Shown piece by piece: positions 11,912 to 18,921 of a stretch of DNA of 64,000 bases. Both the position numbers and the translations under genes were made by a program. The stretch lies in NCBI GenBank assembly GCA_944386015.1, contig CALWZK010000004.1, positions 1 through 64,000 on the forward strand. The letters run 5' to 3'. Position 1 is the stretch's first letter; each line of letters begins with the position of its first letter. The notes beneath the pieces are model-generated. The model worked only from the letters and a program-made list of their open reading frames with translations. It had not been told where the DNA came from and searched no databases. This stretch comes from an uncultured Faecalibacterium sp. GTDB taxonomy: Bacteria; Bacillota; Clostridia; Oscillospirales; Ruminococcaceae.

Positions 11912-12565
11912 ATGATTCGCACTGTTTTGGCCCGCCAGCTTCGCCGGCTGCTGGCGGGGATCACCCTCCGGCGGGTGGGCCTCATCGCCCTGGGGGCCAT
12001 GATCGCCACCTTCGGCATCCACAACATCCACCAGCAGACCGGCATCACCGAGGGGGGCGTCATTGGCCTGATGCTCTTTGTGGAGCACTGGCTGGGGATC
12101 TCCCCCGCCTTCATCACCCCGGTGCTGGATCTCACCTGCTACCTGCTGGCCTTCAAATATCTGGGCGGCCGGTTCATCAAGATCTCGGCCCTGTCCACCC
12201 TCAGCGTCTCCCTCTTTTATAAATTGTGGGAGCAGTTCCCGCCCATGCTGCCCGACCTGTCGGCCCATCCCCTGGCCGCAGCGGTGCTGGGTGCCCTGTT
12301 TGTGGGCATCGGGGTGGGGATCATCGTCCGGCAGGGCGGGTCCAGCGGCGGCGACGACGCATTGGCCCTCACCATCTCCCAGGTCAGCGGCTGGCGGCTG
12401 GCGCGGTGCTATCTGTTCACCGACCTGGTGGTGCTGCTGCTCTCCCTCAGCTATATCCCGGTGCGGCGGATCGCCTTTTCCCTGGTGACCGTCACCCTGT
12501 CCTCCTGGCTCATCGACCGGGTGCAGGACTTTTCCTTCCGCCCTTCGGTGGACCGGACTTCCTGA
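11912..12565 (+). CDS. YitT-family (DUF161) membrane protein
   Basis: 217 aa with about five membrane segments (LIALGAMIATFGIHNIHQQTGITEGG, ITPVLDLTCYLLAFKYLG, ALFVGIGVGIIVRQGGSSGGDDALAL, LARCYLFTDLVVLLLSL). The motif GITEGGVIG and the later GGSSGGDD are typical of YitT/YczE-like proteins; the usual C-terminal cytosolic DUF2179 domain is missing, so this is a short member. The start at 11912 has GAGGAG 5 nt upstream. The promoter implies MerR control. Transport substrate is not known. Confidence 0.82.
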   Translation: MIRTVLARQLRRLLAGITLRRVGLIALGAMIATFGIHNIHQQTGITEGGVIGLMLFVEHWLGISPAFITPVLDLTCYLLAFKYLGGRFIKISALSTLSVSLFYKLWEQFPPMLPDLSAHPLAAAVLGALFVGIGVGIIVRQGGSSGGDDALALTISQVSGWRLARCYLFTDLVVLLLSLSYIPVRRIAFSLVTVTLSSWLIDRVQDFSFRPSVDRTS

Positions 12566-12571
12566 CACAGC

Positions 12572-12609
12572 AAAACGGCAGCCGCCCAACTGGGCAGCTG
12601 CCGTTTTTT
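12572..12609. terminator. Bidirectional terminator between the YitT-type and LysR genes
   Basis: Stem AAAACGGCAGC ... GCTGCCGTTTTTT with inner GCCC/GGGC pairing; T-tract on the right, A-tract on the left, between convergent genes. Confidence 0.85.
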
Positions 12610-12625
12610 GGATCACCCGGGAGTG

Positions 12626-13507
12626 TTATTCCTCTTTTTGTTTGGCGCAGTAGTCCACAATGTGGTGGAACATCTGCTCCACCGCCGGGGCCATGGCCGC
12701 CGGCCGGGGCAGGGCCAGGCCCACCACCCGCTCCTCGGCGGGCTCGATGGGGAAGATCTGGATGTTGGCCCGGCAGTCCTTGATGGTCAGCTGGGGCAGG
12801 ATAGACATGCCGATCCCCGCCTCCACCATGGCGATGTTGGCCATATCGTCGATGACGTGGCAGCAGCGCTGGACGCTGATCTTGTACTTTTTCAAAAACC
12901 GCCGCATGTCGGCGTCGGTGGCGTCCCCCTGGACCACAAAGTTTTTCTGGCTCATCATGGCCGGGGTCATGACGCCGTCGGGGGGCGCGGGCCAGTCGGC
13001 GGGCAGCAGGCAGAGCAGGGGCTCCCGCAGCAGCTCGGTCAGGGTAAACTCCTCCTGGCAGCTGGAGGCCAGGAACCCGATGTCCACCTGGCCGCTGCGC
13101 AGCCACTCTTTCACATCGTCGTAGGTGCCCTGGTAGACCTCCACCTCGATCTGGGGGTACTGGGCCTTGAAGCTCTGCAGGATGCCGGGCAGCAGGTAGG
13201 TGCACACCGAGCTGAAGGTGCCCAGCCGGACCTTGCCCTTTTCCAGGCCGTTGAGCCGGGCGATGCTCTGCTGCAGCGCTTCGTCGCTGTTCAGCACCGC
13301 CCGGATGGCCGGGTAGAGGGAGGCGCCGTAGCTGGTCATGGTGACGCCGCTCTTGCCCCGGGTAAACAGGGCAAACCCCAGCTCCTCCTCCATCACTGCA
13401 ATGGCATGGCTGATGGCGGAGGGGGTCAGGTGGAGCTGCTGGGCCGCCTTGTTGAAGCTGCCCTGCCGCGCCACCGCGTCGAAGATCTCATACGAAAACA
13501 AAGTCAT
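12626..13507 (-). CDS. LysR-family transcriptional regulator
   Basis: 293 aa, usual length. N-terminal winged helix (FDAVARQGSFNKAAQQLHLTPSAISHAIAVMEEELG), linker helix, then a periplasmic-binding-protein-like effector domain (about 90-290). The gene stands alone: upstream lies a divergently oriented promoter region with an inverted repeat, downstream a terminator. The effector and targets cannot be inferred from neighbours. Confidence 0.92.
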   Translation of the reverse strand: MTLFSYEIFDAVARQGSFNKAAQQLHLTPSAISHAIAVMEEELGFALFTRGKSGVTMTSYGASLYPAIRAVLNSDEALQQSIARLNGLEKGKVRLGTFSSVCTYLLPGILQSFKAQYPQIEVEVYQGTYDDVKEWLRSGQVDIGFLASSCQEEFTLTELLREPLLCLLPADWPAPPDGVMTPAMMSQKNFVVQGDATDADMRRFLKKYKISVQRCCHVIDDMANIAMVEAGIGMSILPQLTIKDCRANIQIFPIEPAEERVVGLALPRPAAMAPAVEQMFHHIVDYCAKQKEE

Positions 13508-13535
13508 CCGCTACACTTCCCCACTGTGAATCTTT

Positions 13536-13603
13536 TTCACCTTTTATATGAAGGTGATGAAGTCCTTTGTGTTGAGTGTACTATCTCCCCCGCCCTTTGT
13601 CAA
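13536..13603 (-). promoter_or_regulatory. LysR gene promoter and inverted repeat
   Basis: On the minus strand TTGACA (13603-13598), 17-nt spacer, TACACT (13580-13575). Downstream of the promoter lies a dyad, TTCACCTT (13536-13543) and AAGGTGAT (13551-13558), a plausible autoregulatory site for a LysR protein. Confidence 0.55.
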
Positions 13604-13627
13604 GCTTTATCCCCCGGGTTTCACCGT

Positions 13628-13864
13628 TCATTTGTTCCGGAAAGCCTGCAGGGTCTGGTCGGCCCGGATGGCCGCCGGGGTGAAGCTGTTGTTCTTCCAC
13701 CAGGCCGCCAGGCTGGCAGCCACCGTCAGGCCGGTGGTCACCAGGGTTTCCAGCTGGCTGTCCTCAATGGGGAGCACCGGTTTGCCGGCGGCCGACAAAA
13801 TCTGGTTGGTGAGGGCCAGGGCCAGGCAGGCGGTGCGGGCGATGGTTCCGATGGAGACGTTCAT
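13628..13864 (-). CDS. Phage-type holin
   Basis: 78 aa, last gene of a three-gene lysis cassette. It resembles short phage holins (phi-LC3/SPP1 type): an N-terminal stretch MNVSIGTIARTACLALALTN and a second hydrophobic segment LVTTGLTVAASLAAWWKNN, with a charged C-terminus. Holins form membrane holes that release the endolysin. The start ATG overlaps the stop of the preceding gene (ATGA). No other phage gene lies next to it. Confidence 0.8.
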   Translation of the reverse strand: MNVSIGTIARTACLALALTNQILSAAGKPVLPIEDSQLETLVTTGLTVAASLAAWWKNNSFTPAAIRADQTLQAFRNK

Positions 13865-14109
13865 CCAATCCCTCCTTTCTGATGGATGCAGTGATCCAGT
13901 TTTTGTTCCAGGTCTTCGATGCGGTGGTCAGCCACCTTGAGTTTTTCTTCCAGCACCGGCACCCGCTGGGCAAAGTTGTTGTGGGCCCGGACCTCCCGGG
14001 TCAGCTCCTCCAGCTTGGTGTCGGTGACGGCCTGATTTTTGCCGTTGGCAATCAGGACGCCAATGAGGGTCACAGCCCCCGACACGGCGGCAGCGATGAT
14101 GCTCTCCAT
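13861..14109 (-). CDS. Small phage-type membrane protein with coiled coil (lysis accessory)
   Basis: 82 aa from ATG 14109 (GGGGGTG upstream). One N-terminal membrane helix (MESIIAAAVSGAVTLIGVLIA) followed by a heptad-rich coiled coil (TKLEELTREVRAHNN ... VLEEKLKVADHRIEDLEQKL). Position between endolysin and holin, with a 4-nt overlap with the holin, suggests a holin partner or antiholin, functionally like XhlA although the domain order (helix first) is reversed. Confidence 0.7.
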   Translation of the reverse strand: MESIIAAAVSGAVTLIGVLIANGKNQAVTDTKLEELTREVRAHNNFAQRVPVLEEKLKVADHRIEDLEQKLDHCIHQKGGIG

Positions 14110-14113
14110 CCCA

Positions 14114-14737
14114 TCACCCCCGCAGACAGGTGAGGCCTGCCCGGGCGATGATAGAGGGATACTCCTTGTAGGCGTGGGAGATGTCCACATTGCCCGCGAT
14201 CCCCTCCAGCTGCCCGGTGCTGGTGTACTGCCACATCCCGTGCTTTCGGTCCGGTCGGGTGCCCCGGTAATCCGCGATCCACAGGTCATAGGGGGCCAGC
14301 CGGTCCATCTGCAGCTCGGTCTGACTGTAATAAGTGTAGGTGTACACCATGGCATACAGGCCCCAGCTCTCGATGATGTCGGCCGCCTGGATCACCAGGC
14401 CGGTGAGGGCGTCGGCCGAGAGGGGTTTCAGCTTGTTGTCCTCCACATCCACCGCGATGGGCAGGGTGAAGGTTTTCCCCTCCAGGGCCTGATGGAGCTT
14501 GTCCAGCTCGGCCCGGGCCGCTGCATCGTCCTGGGCATAGGTGTAGTAGTAGGCCCCCACCGGGATGCCCAGCCGCCTGCACTCGGCATAGTTGCGCTCG
14601 AACTGGGGGTCGATGTAGAGGCCGCCGAAACTCTTGTTGGTGGACACCGTCTTGAGCATGGCGCCGCCGATTTTGCCGGCCAGTCTGGACCAGTCAATGG
14701 TCCCCTGGTACCGGCTGACATCAATGATATCTTTCAT
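14114..14737 (-). CDS. GH25 lysozyme (phage endolysin type)
   Basis: 207 aa from ATG 14737 (AGGAG 6 nt upstream); the longer open frame has no ribosome site. The whole protein is a glycoside hydrolase 25 catalytic domain: IIDVSRYQGTIDW at the N-terminus (first catalytic Asp) and LPIAVDVED near residue 110 (Asp-x-Glu catalytic pair), then YTYTYYSQTEL and DLWIADYRG. It cleaves the MurNAc-GlcNAc bond of peptidoglycan. No signal peptide or cell-wall-binding repeat, consistent with release by the holin encoded two genes on. Confidence 0.88.
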   Translation of the reverse strand: MKDIIDVSRYQGTIDWSRLAGKIGGAMLKTVSTNKSFGGLYIDPQFERNYAECRRLGIPVGAYYYTYAQDDAAARAELDKLHQALEGKTFTLPIAVDVEDNKLKPLSADALTGLVIQAADIIESWGLYAMVYTYTYYSQTELQMDRLAPYDLWIADYRGTRPDRKHGMWQYTSTGQLEGIAGNVDISHAYKEYPSIIARAGLTCLRG

Positions 14738-15005
14738 GGTACTCCTTTCGCCGTTGTGGTCCATTGGGTTGGTTTCAGGGTAGCACCGGCCCCCGGGGGA
14801 CGCCAGCCTGTCTTTTGGGCAGGGCTTTTTCGCGGATTTTTCCCCATAAAACGTCGTACTTTTGCCATACAAACTGCCGGGGGCAGTATATCAAATCGAT
14901 ATTTGCATTTCGGGCGGGAAAGGAGTAAACTAGGAGGCGTTTGCATCTGACGGGCCCCGGGGCCCTCTTTGATTCTATCATTGCGGAAAGAAGGTACAAC
15001 AACTC

Positions 15006-16370
15006 ATGCGGCATACTCCTGATGTGGACATGTGCAACGGCCCCCTGGTGGGGAATCTGCTGCGCTTTTCCATCCCGTTGATGGCTTCTGGCATCCTCCA
15101 GCTTTTGTTCAATGCGGCGGACATCATTGTGCTGGGCCAGTTCGCCAGCAGCAGCGCCATGGCTGCAGTGGGCGCCACCTCCTCTCTGAACAGCCTGCTG
15201 GTCAACCTGTTCCTGGGCCTGTCCATCGGGTGCAGCGTGGTGATGGCCCACAGCTACGGCGCCCAGGACTGGCGCCGGGTCCACGACACCGTCCACACCG
15301 CCGTCCTGCTGGCGCTGATCTGCGGCGCTGTGCTGGTGGTGGCGGGCATCCCGCTGCTGCCCATCCTGCTGCGGTGGATGGACACCCCCGCCGACCTGCT
15401 GAACCAGTCCATCCTCTACATGCGGATCGTCTTTGTGGGGATGCCGGCCATGATGCTCTATGACTTCGGCGCCGGCATCCTGCGGGCCACCGGCGACACC
15501 CGCCGGCCCCTGTTCTTCCTGACGGCCGCTGGCATCACCAACGCCAGCCTGAACGTGATCTTTGTGCTGGTGTTCCAGATGGATGTGGCAGGCGTGGCCC
15601 TGGCCACCTCCATCTCCCAGTATCTGTCGGCCTTCCTGATCCTCCGGTGCCTCAGCGAGCCGGGGACCCACTACCAGCTCCACCCCCGTGAAATGCGGAT
15701 CTGCAAGCCGGTGCTGGTGCAGATCATCCGGGTGGGCCTGCCCGCCGGCATCCAGAGCGCCGTCTTCTCCATCTCCAACGTGCTGATTCAGTCCTCCATC
15801 AACACTTTCGGCACCCTGGCTGTGGCCGGCAGCACCGCCTCCTCCAACATTGAGAACTTCGTCTACACCGCCATGAACTCGGTGTACCAGGCGGCCCTGA
15901 ACTTCACCAGCCAGAACATCGGCGCCGGCAAGAAAGAGCGCATCCCCCTGATCCTCCGGGACTGCCTGATGATCGTGACGGTGATCGGCCTGGTGCTGGG
16001 CGGCCTGGCGGTGCTGTTCGGGCGCCAGCTGCTGTCCATCTACTCCTCGGACCCCGAGATCCTGCCCTATGGCCTGGAGCGCATCCGGGTGATCTGCCTG
16101 ACCTATTTCCTGTGCGGCCTGATGGACGTGACCTGCGGCGTGGTCCGGGGCATGGGGGCCGCCGTCACCCCCACCATCGTCTCCCTGACCGGCGCCTGCG
16201 TGCTGCGAATCATCTGGATTTACACCATCTTTGTTGCCTTCCACAGCCTGTTTGTGCTGTACCTGTCCTACCCGGTGACCTGGGTGGTGACCTTCGCCGT
16301 CCACATGATCTGCTTCTCGATTTTCTTCCGGCGTCTGCGCCACAGCTCCGCCGTATCAGTGCGGGACTAA
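15006..16370 (+). CDS. MATE-family multidrug/metabolite efflux transporter
   Basis: 454 aa with about 12 membrane segments in two MatE halves. Family features: GPLVGNLLRFSIPLMASGILQLLFNAADIIVLGQF at the start and repeated VRVGLPAGIQSAVFSISNVLIQ-type segment in the second half. These antiporters export drugs or metabolites using Na or H gradients. AGAAGG lies about 9 nt before the ATG. A terminator closes the gene; it is monocistronic. Confidence 0.95.
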   Translation: MRHTPDVDMCNGPLVGNLLRFSIPLMASGILQLLFNAADIIVLGQFASSSAMAAVGATSSLNSLLVNLFLGLSIGCSVVMAHSYGAQDWRRVHDTVHTAVLLALICGAVLVVAGIPLLPILLRWMDTPADLLNQSILYMRIVFVGMPAMMLYDFGAGILRATGDTRRPLFFLTAAGITNASLNVIFVLVFQMDVAGVALATSISQYLSAFLILRCLSEPGTHYQLHPREMRICKPVLVQIIRVGLPAGIQSAVFSISNVLIQSSINTFGTLAVAGSTASSNIENFVYTAMNSVYQAALNFTSQNIGAGKKERIPLILRDCLMIVTVIGLVLGGLAVLFGRQLLSIYSSDPEILPYGLERIRVICLTYFLCGLMDVTCGVVRGMGAAVTPTIVSLTGACVLRIIWIYTIFVAFHSLFVLYLSYPVTWVVTFAVHMICFSIFFRRLRHSSAVSVRD

Positions 16371-16384
16371 CCCCATAATGTTTG

Positions 16385-16412
16385 AAAGGCCGTGCTTTTG
16401 CACGGCCTTTTT
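16385..16412 (+). terminator. Terminator of the MATE gene
   Basis: 11-bp stem AAAGGCCGTGC (16385-16395) with GCACGGCCTTT (16400-16410), TTTT loop and T-tract. Confidence 0.92.
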
Positions 16413-16453
16413 GTTATGCGCAAGGGGCATGGCAGCCCATCCGATCCAGGTAT

Positions 16454-16482
16454 TTGCTATTTCACTCTGACAGCCTTATACT
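16454..16482 (+). promoter_or_regulatory. Promoter of the cyclophilin-fold lipoprotein gene
   Basis: TTGCTA at 16454-16459, 17-nt spacer, TATACT at 16477-16482, about 45 nt upstream of the GTG start. Confidence 0.55.
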
Positions 16483-16528
16483 GATGTCAGAAAAAAACGC
16501 TTGCTATCATCAGAAAAGAGGTTGTTCC

Positions 16529-17017
16529 GTGCGTTCCTTTGTATTTCGTATGCTGGGCGCTGCCCTGGCAATGATGCTGCTGGCCGGGTGTGCCGGCGGC
16601 CCGGCCACTGGGGCCTTTTCCAGCGGCAGCATCCCCTCATCCACCACCCAAAAGGAGGAAACATCCATGAACATCCAGATTCAGGTCAACGGCCAGACCT
16701 TCACCGCTGTGCTGGAACAGAACGCCGCAGCCCAGGCGCTGAGACAGCTGCTGACCCAGGGGCCGGTAACCATTCAGATGGAGAATTACGGCGGCTTTGA
16801 AAAGGTGGGCGCCCTGGGCCAGAGCCTGCCCGCCAGCGATGCCCAGACCACCACCCAGCCGGGGGACATGGTCCTTTACCAGGGGAACCAGATCGTAATC
16901 TTTTACGGCTCCAACAGTTGGAGCTATACCCGGCTGGGCCATGTGACCGACCTGACCGGCTGGGCGGAGGCCCTGGGCCCGGGGGACGTGTCGGTGACCT
17001 TCTCCCTGGCAGAATAA
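16529..17017 (+). CDS. Lipoprotein with cyclophilin-like fold domain
   Basis: 162 aa from GTG 16529, preferred over upstream ATGs because AAAGAGG is 7 nt upstream and a lipoprotein signal starts at once (VRSFVFRMLGAALAMMLLAGC). After a Ser/Thr linker, residues about 50-162 match the small cyclophilin-like domain family (INGQTFTAVLEQN-type strand, then QTTTQPGDMVLYQGNQIVIFYG and a final GDVSVTFSL). Family members lack proven isomerase activity; function unknown. Confidence 0.78.
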   Translation: MRSFVFRMLGAALAMMLLAGCAGGPATGAFSSGSIPSSTTQKEETSMNIQIQVNGQTFTAVLEQNAAAQALRQLLTQGPVTIQMENYGGFEKVGALGQSLPASDAQTTTQPGDMVLYQGNQIVIFYGSNSWSYTRLGHVTDLTGWAEALGPGDVSVTFSLAE

Positions 17018-17081
17018 AGTTTGGAACCGGCGGCGGGACTTTGGGGCCTGCCGCTTTCTTTTTTGCAGGGCAAAAGGCAAC

Positions 17082-17121
17082 AAAAAAGCACCAGAAACCA
17101 TCCTGTGGTTTCTGGTGCTTT
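17082..17121 (-). terminator. Terminator of the tRNA-Ser pair
   Basis: A 16-bp stem (17085-17100 with 17106-17121) with a 5-nt loop; the A-run at 17082-17087 supplies the T-tract on the minus strand, directly after tRNA-Ser(GCU). Confidence 0.85.
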
Positions 17122-17122
17122 C

Positions 17123-17213
17123 TGGCGGAGTAGGAGGGATTTGAACCCTCGCGCCGGTTTCCCGACCTACGCCCTTAGCAGGGGCGCCTCTTCGGCCTCT
17201 TGAGTACTACTCC
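17123..17213 (-). tRNA. tRNA-Ser (anticodon GCU)
   Basis: 91 nt including encoded CCA. Acceptor GGAGTAG/CTACTCC, G discriminator, long variable arm typical of serine tRNA, anticodon loop CCTGCTAAG reading AGC/AGU, T-arm with GGTTCAAATCC. Confidence 0.97.
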
Positions 17214-17248
17214 AGAGCAAAGTCAGCTGAAACTGATTCAATTAAAAA

Positions 17249-17336
17249 TGGCGGAGAGAGTGGGATTCGAACCCACGGTGCGTTGCCGCACGGCAGTTTT
17301 CAAGACTGCTTCCTTAAACCACTCGGACATCTCTCC
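17249..17336 (-). tRNA. tRNA-Ser (anticodon UGA)
   Basis: 88 nt including encoded CCA. Acceptor GGAGAGA/TCTCTCC, anticodon loop TCTTGAAAA (TGA), class II variable arm, T-arm GGTTCGAATCC. 35 nt upstream of tRNA-Ser(GCU) on the same strand. Confidence 0.97.
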
Positions 17337-17876
17337 TCGTGGGCATTCCATACGCCGTACCGAATGCCCATTTATGATACCAGTTTTTCGATGGATTGTC
17401 AAGGGGGAATTTCAAAAAGATTCCGATGGCGCTTTTCAGCGGCGATATTTTAGATTTATGATCTAAACCCGCCCACCGCCCATAGCGGTGCCCCTGCAGC
17501 CTGCGGCTGCGCCCCCTGTGGGGGCTTTAAACCTATCACTTTTCCTTCCAGGCACAGGCTGCGTGTGCCTGCAACGCCAATAAAAGAAGGAGTATCTACA
17601 AGTTTAGAGCAATCCCAGAAAATACTGCAAATGCCGGACCCAGGTGAAATAAGTTCCTCAAGTTTCAGGTTCGGAAAAGCCCGTGTCTTTTCATCTGAAT
17701 ACCCACCCACCCTCCCTTTATAGGAAGCTGGGGCTTCGCCCCAGACCCCATTCCGGGTGTATGGATAGGCTTCACGCTATTTCATAGGACTGCTCTAGAG
17801 CCCCCGTATGGGGGCGGGCCCGCAGGGCCGGGGGAACCGATAAAAGGGTGGAGGGCGGGATTCGATCATAAACAAG
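17337..17876. other. 540-bp stretch without a supported gene
   Basis: Only short frames without ribosome sites are open (for example 17456-17710 minus). Base composition drops and rises irregularly, with short GC hairpins (about 17505-17525 and 17800-17830). It looks like decayed or intergenic sequence behind the tRNA pair. Confidence 0.6.
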
Positions 17877-18020
17877 AAAATCCCCGCGCCTGAAAACAGG
17901 AACAGGGATTTTGTATCACCTTGGACTCACAGGGCCGCAGGCCGGGAGCCTTGTAAAGAGGCTGGAAGTATACCGCCGGCAGGGCCTTGTGAGGACCAGG
18001 CAGTTCGTGGTACCAGTTGA
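17877..18020 (-). ncRNA. Putative structured small RNA ending in an intrinsic terminator
   Basis: On the minus strand a long imperfect hairpin forms between 17983-18000 and 17919-17936 (about 15 of 18 paired), extended by GTGGTAC/GTATCAC (18007-18013 with 17913-17919) and an inner AGCC/GGCT loop. It is followed at once by a strong terminator: 17903-17912 pairs with 17877-17886, inner CCTG/CAGG, then a T-rich tail. It lies just behind the HAD phosphatase gene, so it could be an independent RNA or a 3' UTR structure. No known family is recognised (not SRP RNA, tmRNA or RNase P). Confidence 0.45.
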
Positions 18021-18044
18021 AAACTTTTCTTCCAGAAAAGTAAG

Positions 18045-18884
18045 TTAGTGGGCGGGGGTGAAGTCGGTGGGGGCGACCCAGCCGTTTTGATCCAGGACCT
18101 GGCGCATGATGTGGATGACGCCCTGGTCCCAGTGGGGCGGTGCCAGGAATGGCACGCGCTCCCGGAGATCCCGGCTGCCGTTGGCCATCAGAAAACCGTA
18201 CTTCGCGGTGCAGAGCATCTCGGCGTCGTTGTAGGTGTCGCCAAAGGCCATCAGGTTGGCCGGGTGCAGGTCCAGGCTGCGGCCCAGAGCCCGCAGGGCT
18301 GCGCCCTTGTCCACGCCGCGGTTCATGATGTCCACCCAGTTGGGCCCCGCCACCGCCACCGAAAACCGCTGCCCGTAGAGGCTGCCGTAGGTCTTGCAGT
18401 AGGCCTCCTGGGCGTTGCCCCGGGGCAGGTAGATGGTGTATTTGTCGGCCGCCACGTCCAGGGCCGTCAGGTCATCCACATAGGTGACCCGGGTGTAAAA
18501 CTGGCTCATGACCCGGGCGTAGCACTGGTACTGCCTCTCCACATAGGCGCTGTCCAGCCCGCAGAGAACGCCCACGTCCCCCGCTTCCCGGGTGGCCAGG
18601 GCCATTTCACGGTAGTCCGACGCCGGCATCCGGGACTGGTAAATGTCCCGGCCCCGCCAGCGGATGGCTCCGCCGTTGTCGCCGATCAGGGCGATGTGAT
18701 CCCGCAGGTCTGCAAACATGGCCTCCAGGGTGTAGAGGGGCCGGCCGCTGGCGGCGGCAAAATAGATGCCGGCCTCCTCCAGCGCCCCGACCAGCCGGGC
18801 AAAGCCCTCGGGCAGATGCCCGTTCTCATCCAGGAGGGTGTAATCCATATCCGAGGCGATCAGGCCGATGTGGTCACGGTCCAT
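18045..18884 (-). CDS. HAD-superfamily Cof-type phosphatase
   Basis: 279 aa from ATG 18884 (GGGGG 8 nt upstream; a TTG at 18911 is less likely). Cof/IIB class sugar-phosphate phosphatase: motif I LIASDMDYTLLDENGHLP (nucleophile Asp), motif II AAASGRPLYTL, a cap domain in the middle, Lys motif MNRGVDKGAALRAL and motif IV MAFGDTYNDAEML. Cytosolic; substrate likely a phosphosugar or cofactor phosphate. It follows the secreted muramidase gene by 37 nt and may be co-transcribed. Confidence 0.92.
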   Translation of the reverse strand: MDRDHIGLIASDMDYTLLDENGHLPEGFARLVGALEEAGIYFAAASGRPLYTLEAMFADLRDHIALIGDNGGAIRWRGRDIYQSRMPASDYREMALATREAGDVGVLCGLDSAYVERQYQCYARVMSQFYTRVTYVDDLTALDVAADKYTIYLPRGNAQEAYCKTYGSLYGQRFSVAVAGPNWVDIMNRGVDKGAALRALGRSLDLHPANLMAFGDTYNDAEMLCTAKYGFLMANGSRDLRERVPFLAPPHWDQGVIHIMRQVLDQNGWVAPTDFTPAH

Positions 18885-18921
18885 AGCATTTGCCCCCAAC
18901 ACGCCGCGCAAAGCGCAGCTG

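Noticed and set aside
17456..17710. 84-codon open frame on the minus strand
   Set aside because: No ribosome site, non-native composition, no recognisable domain; it lies in a stretch that looks non-coding.
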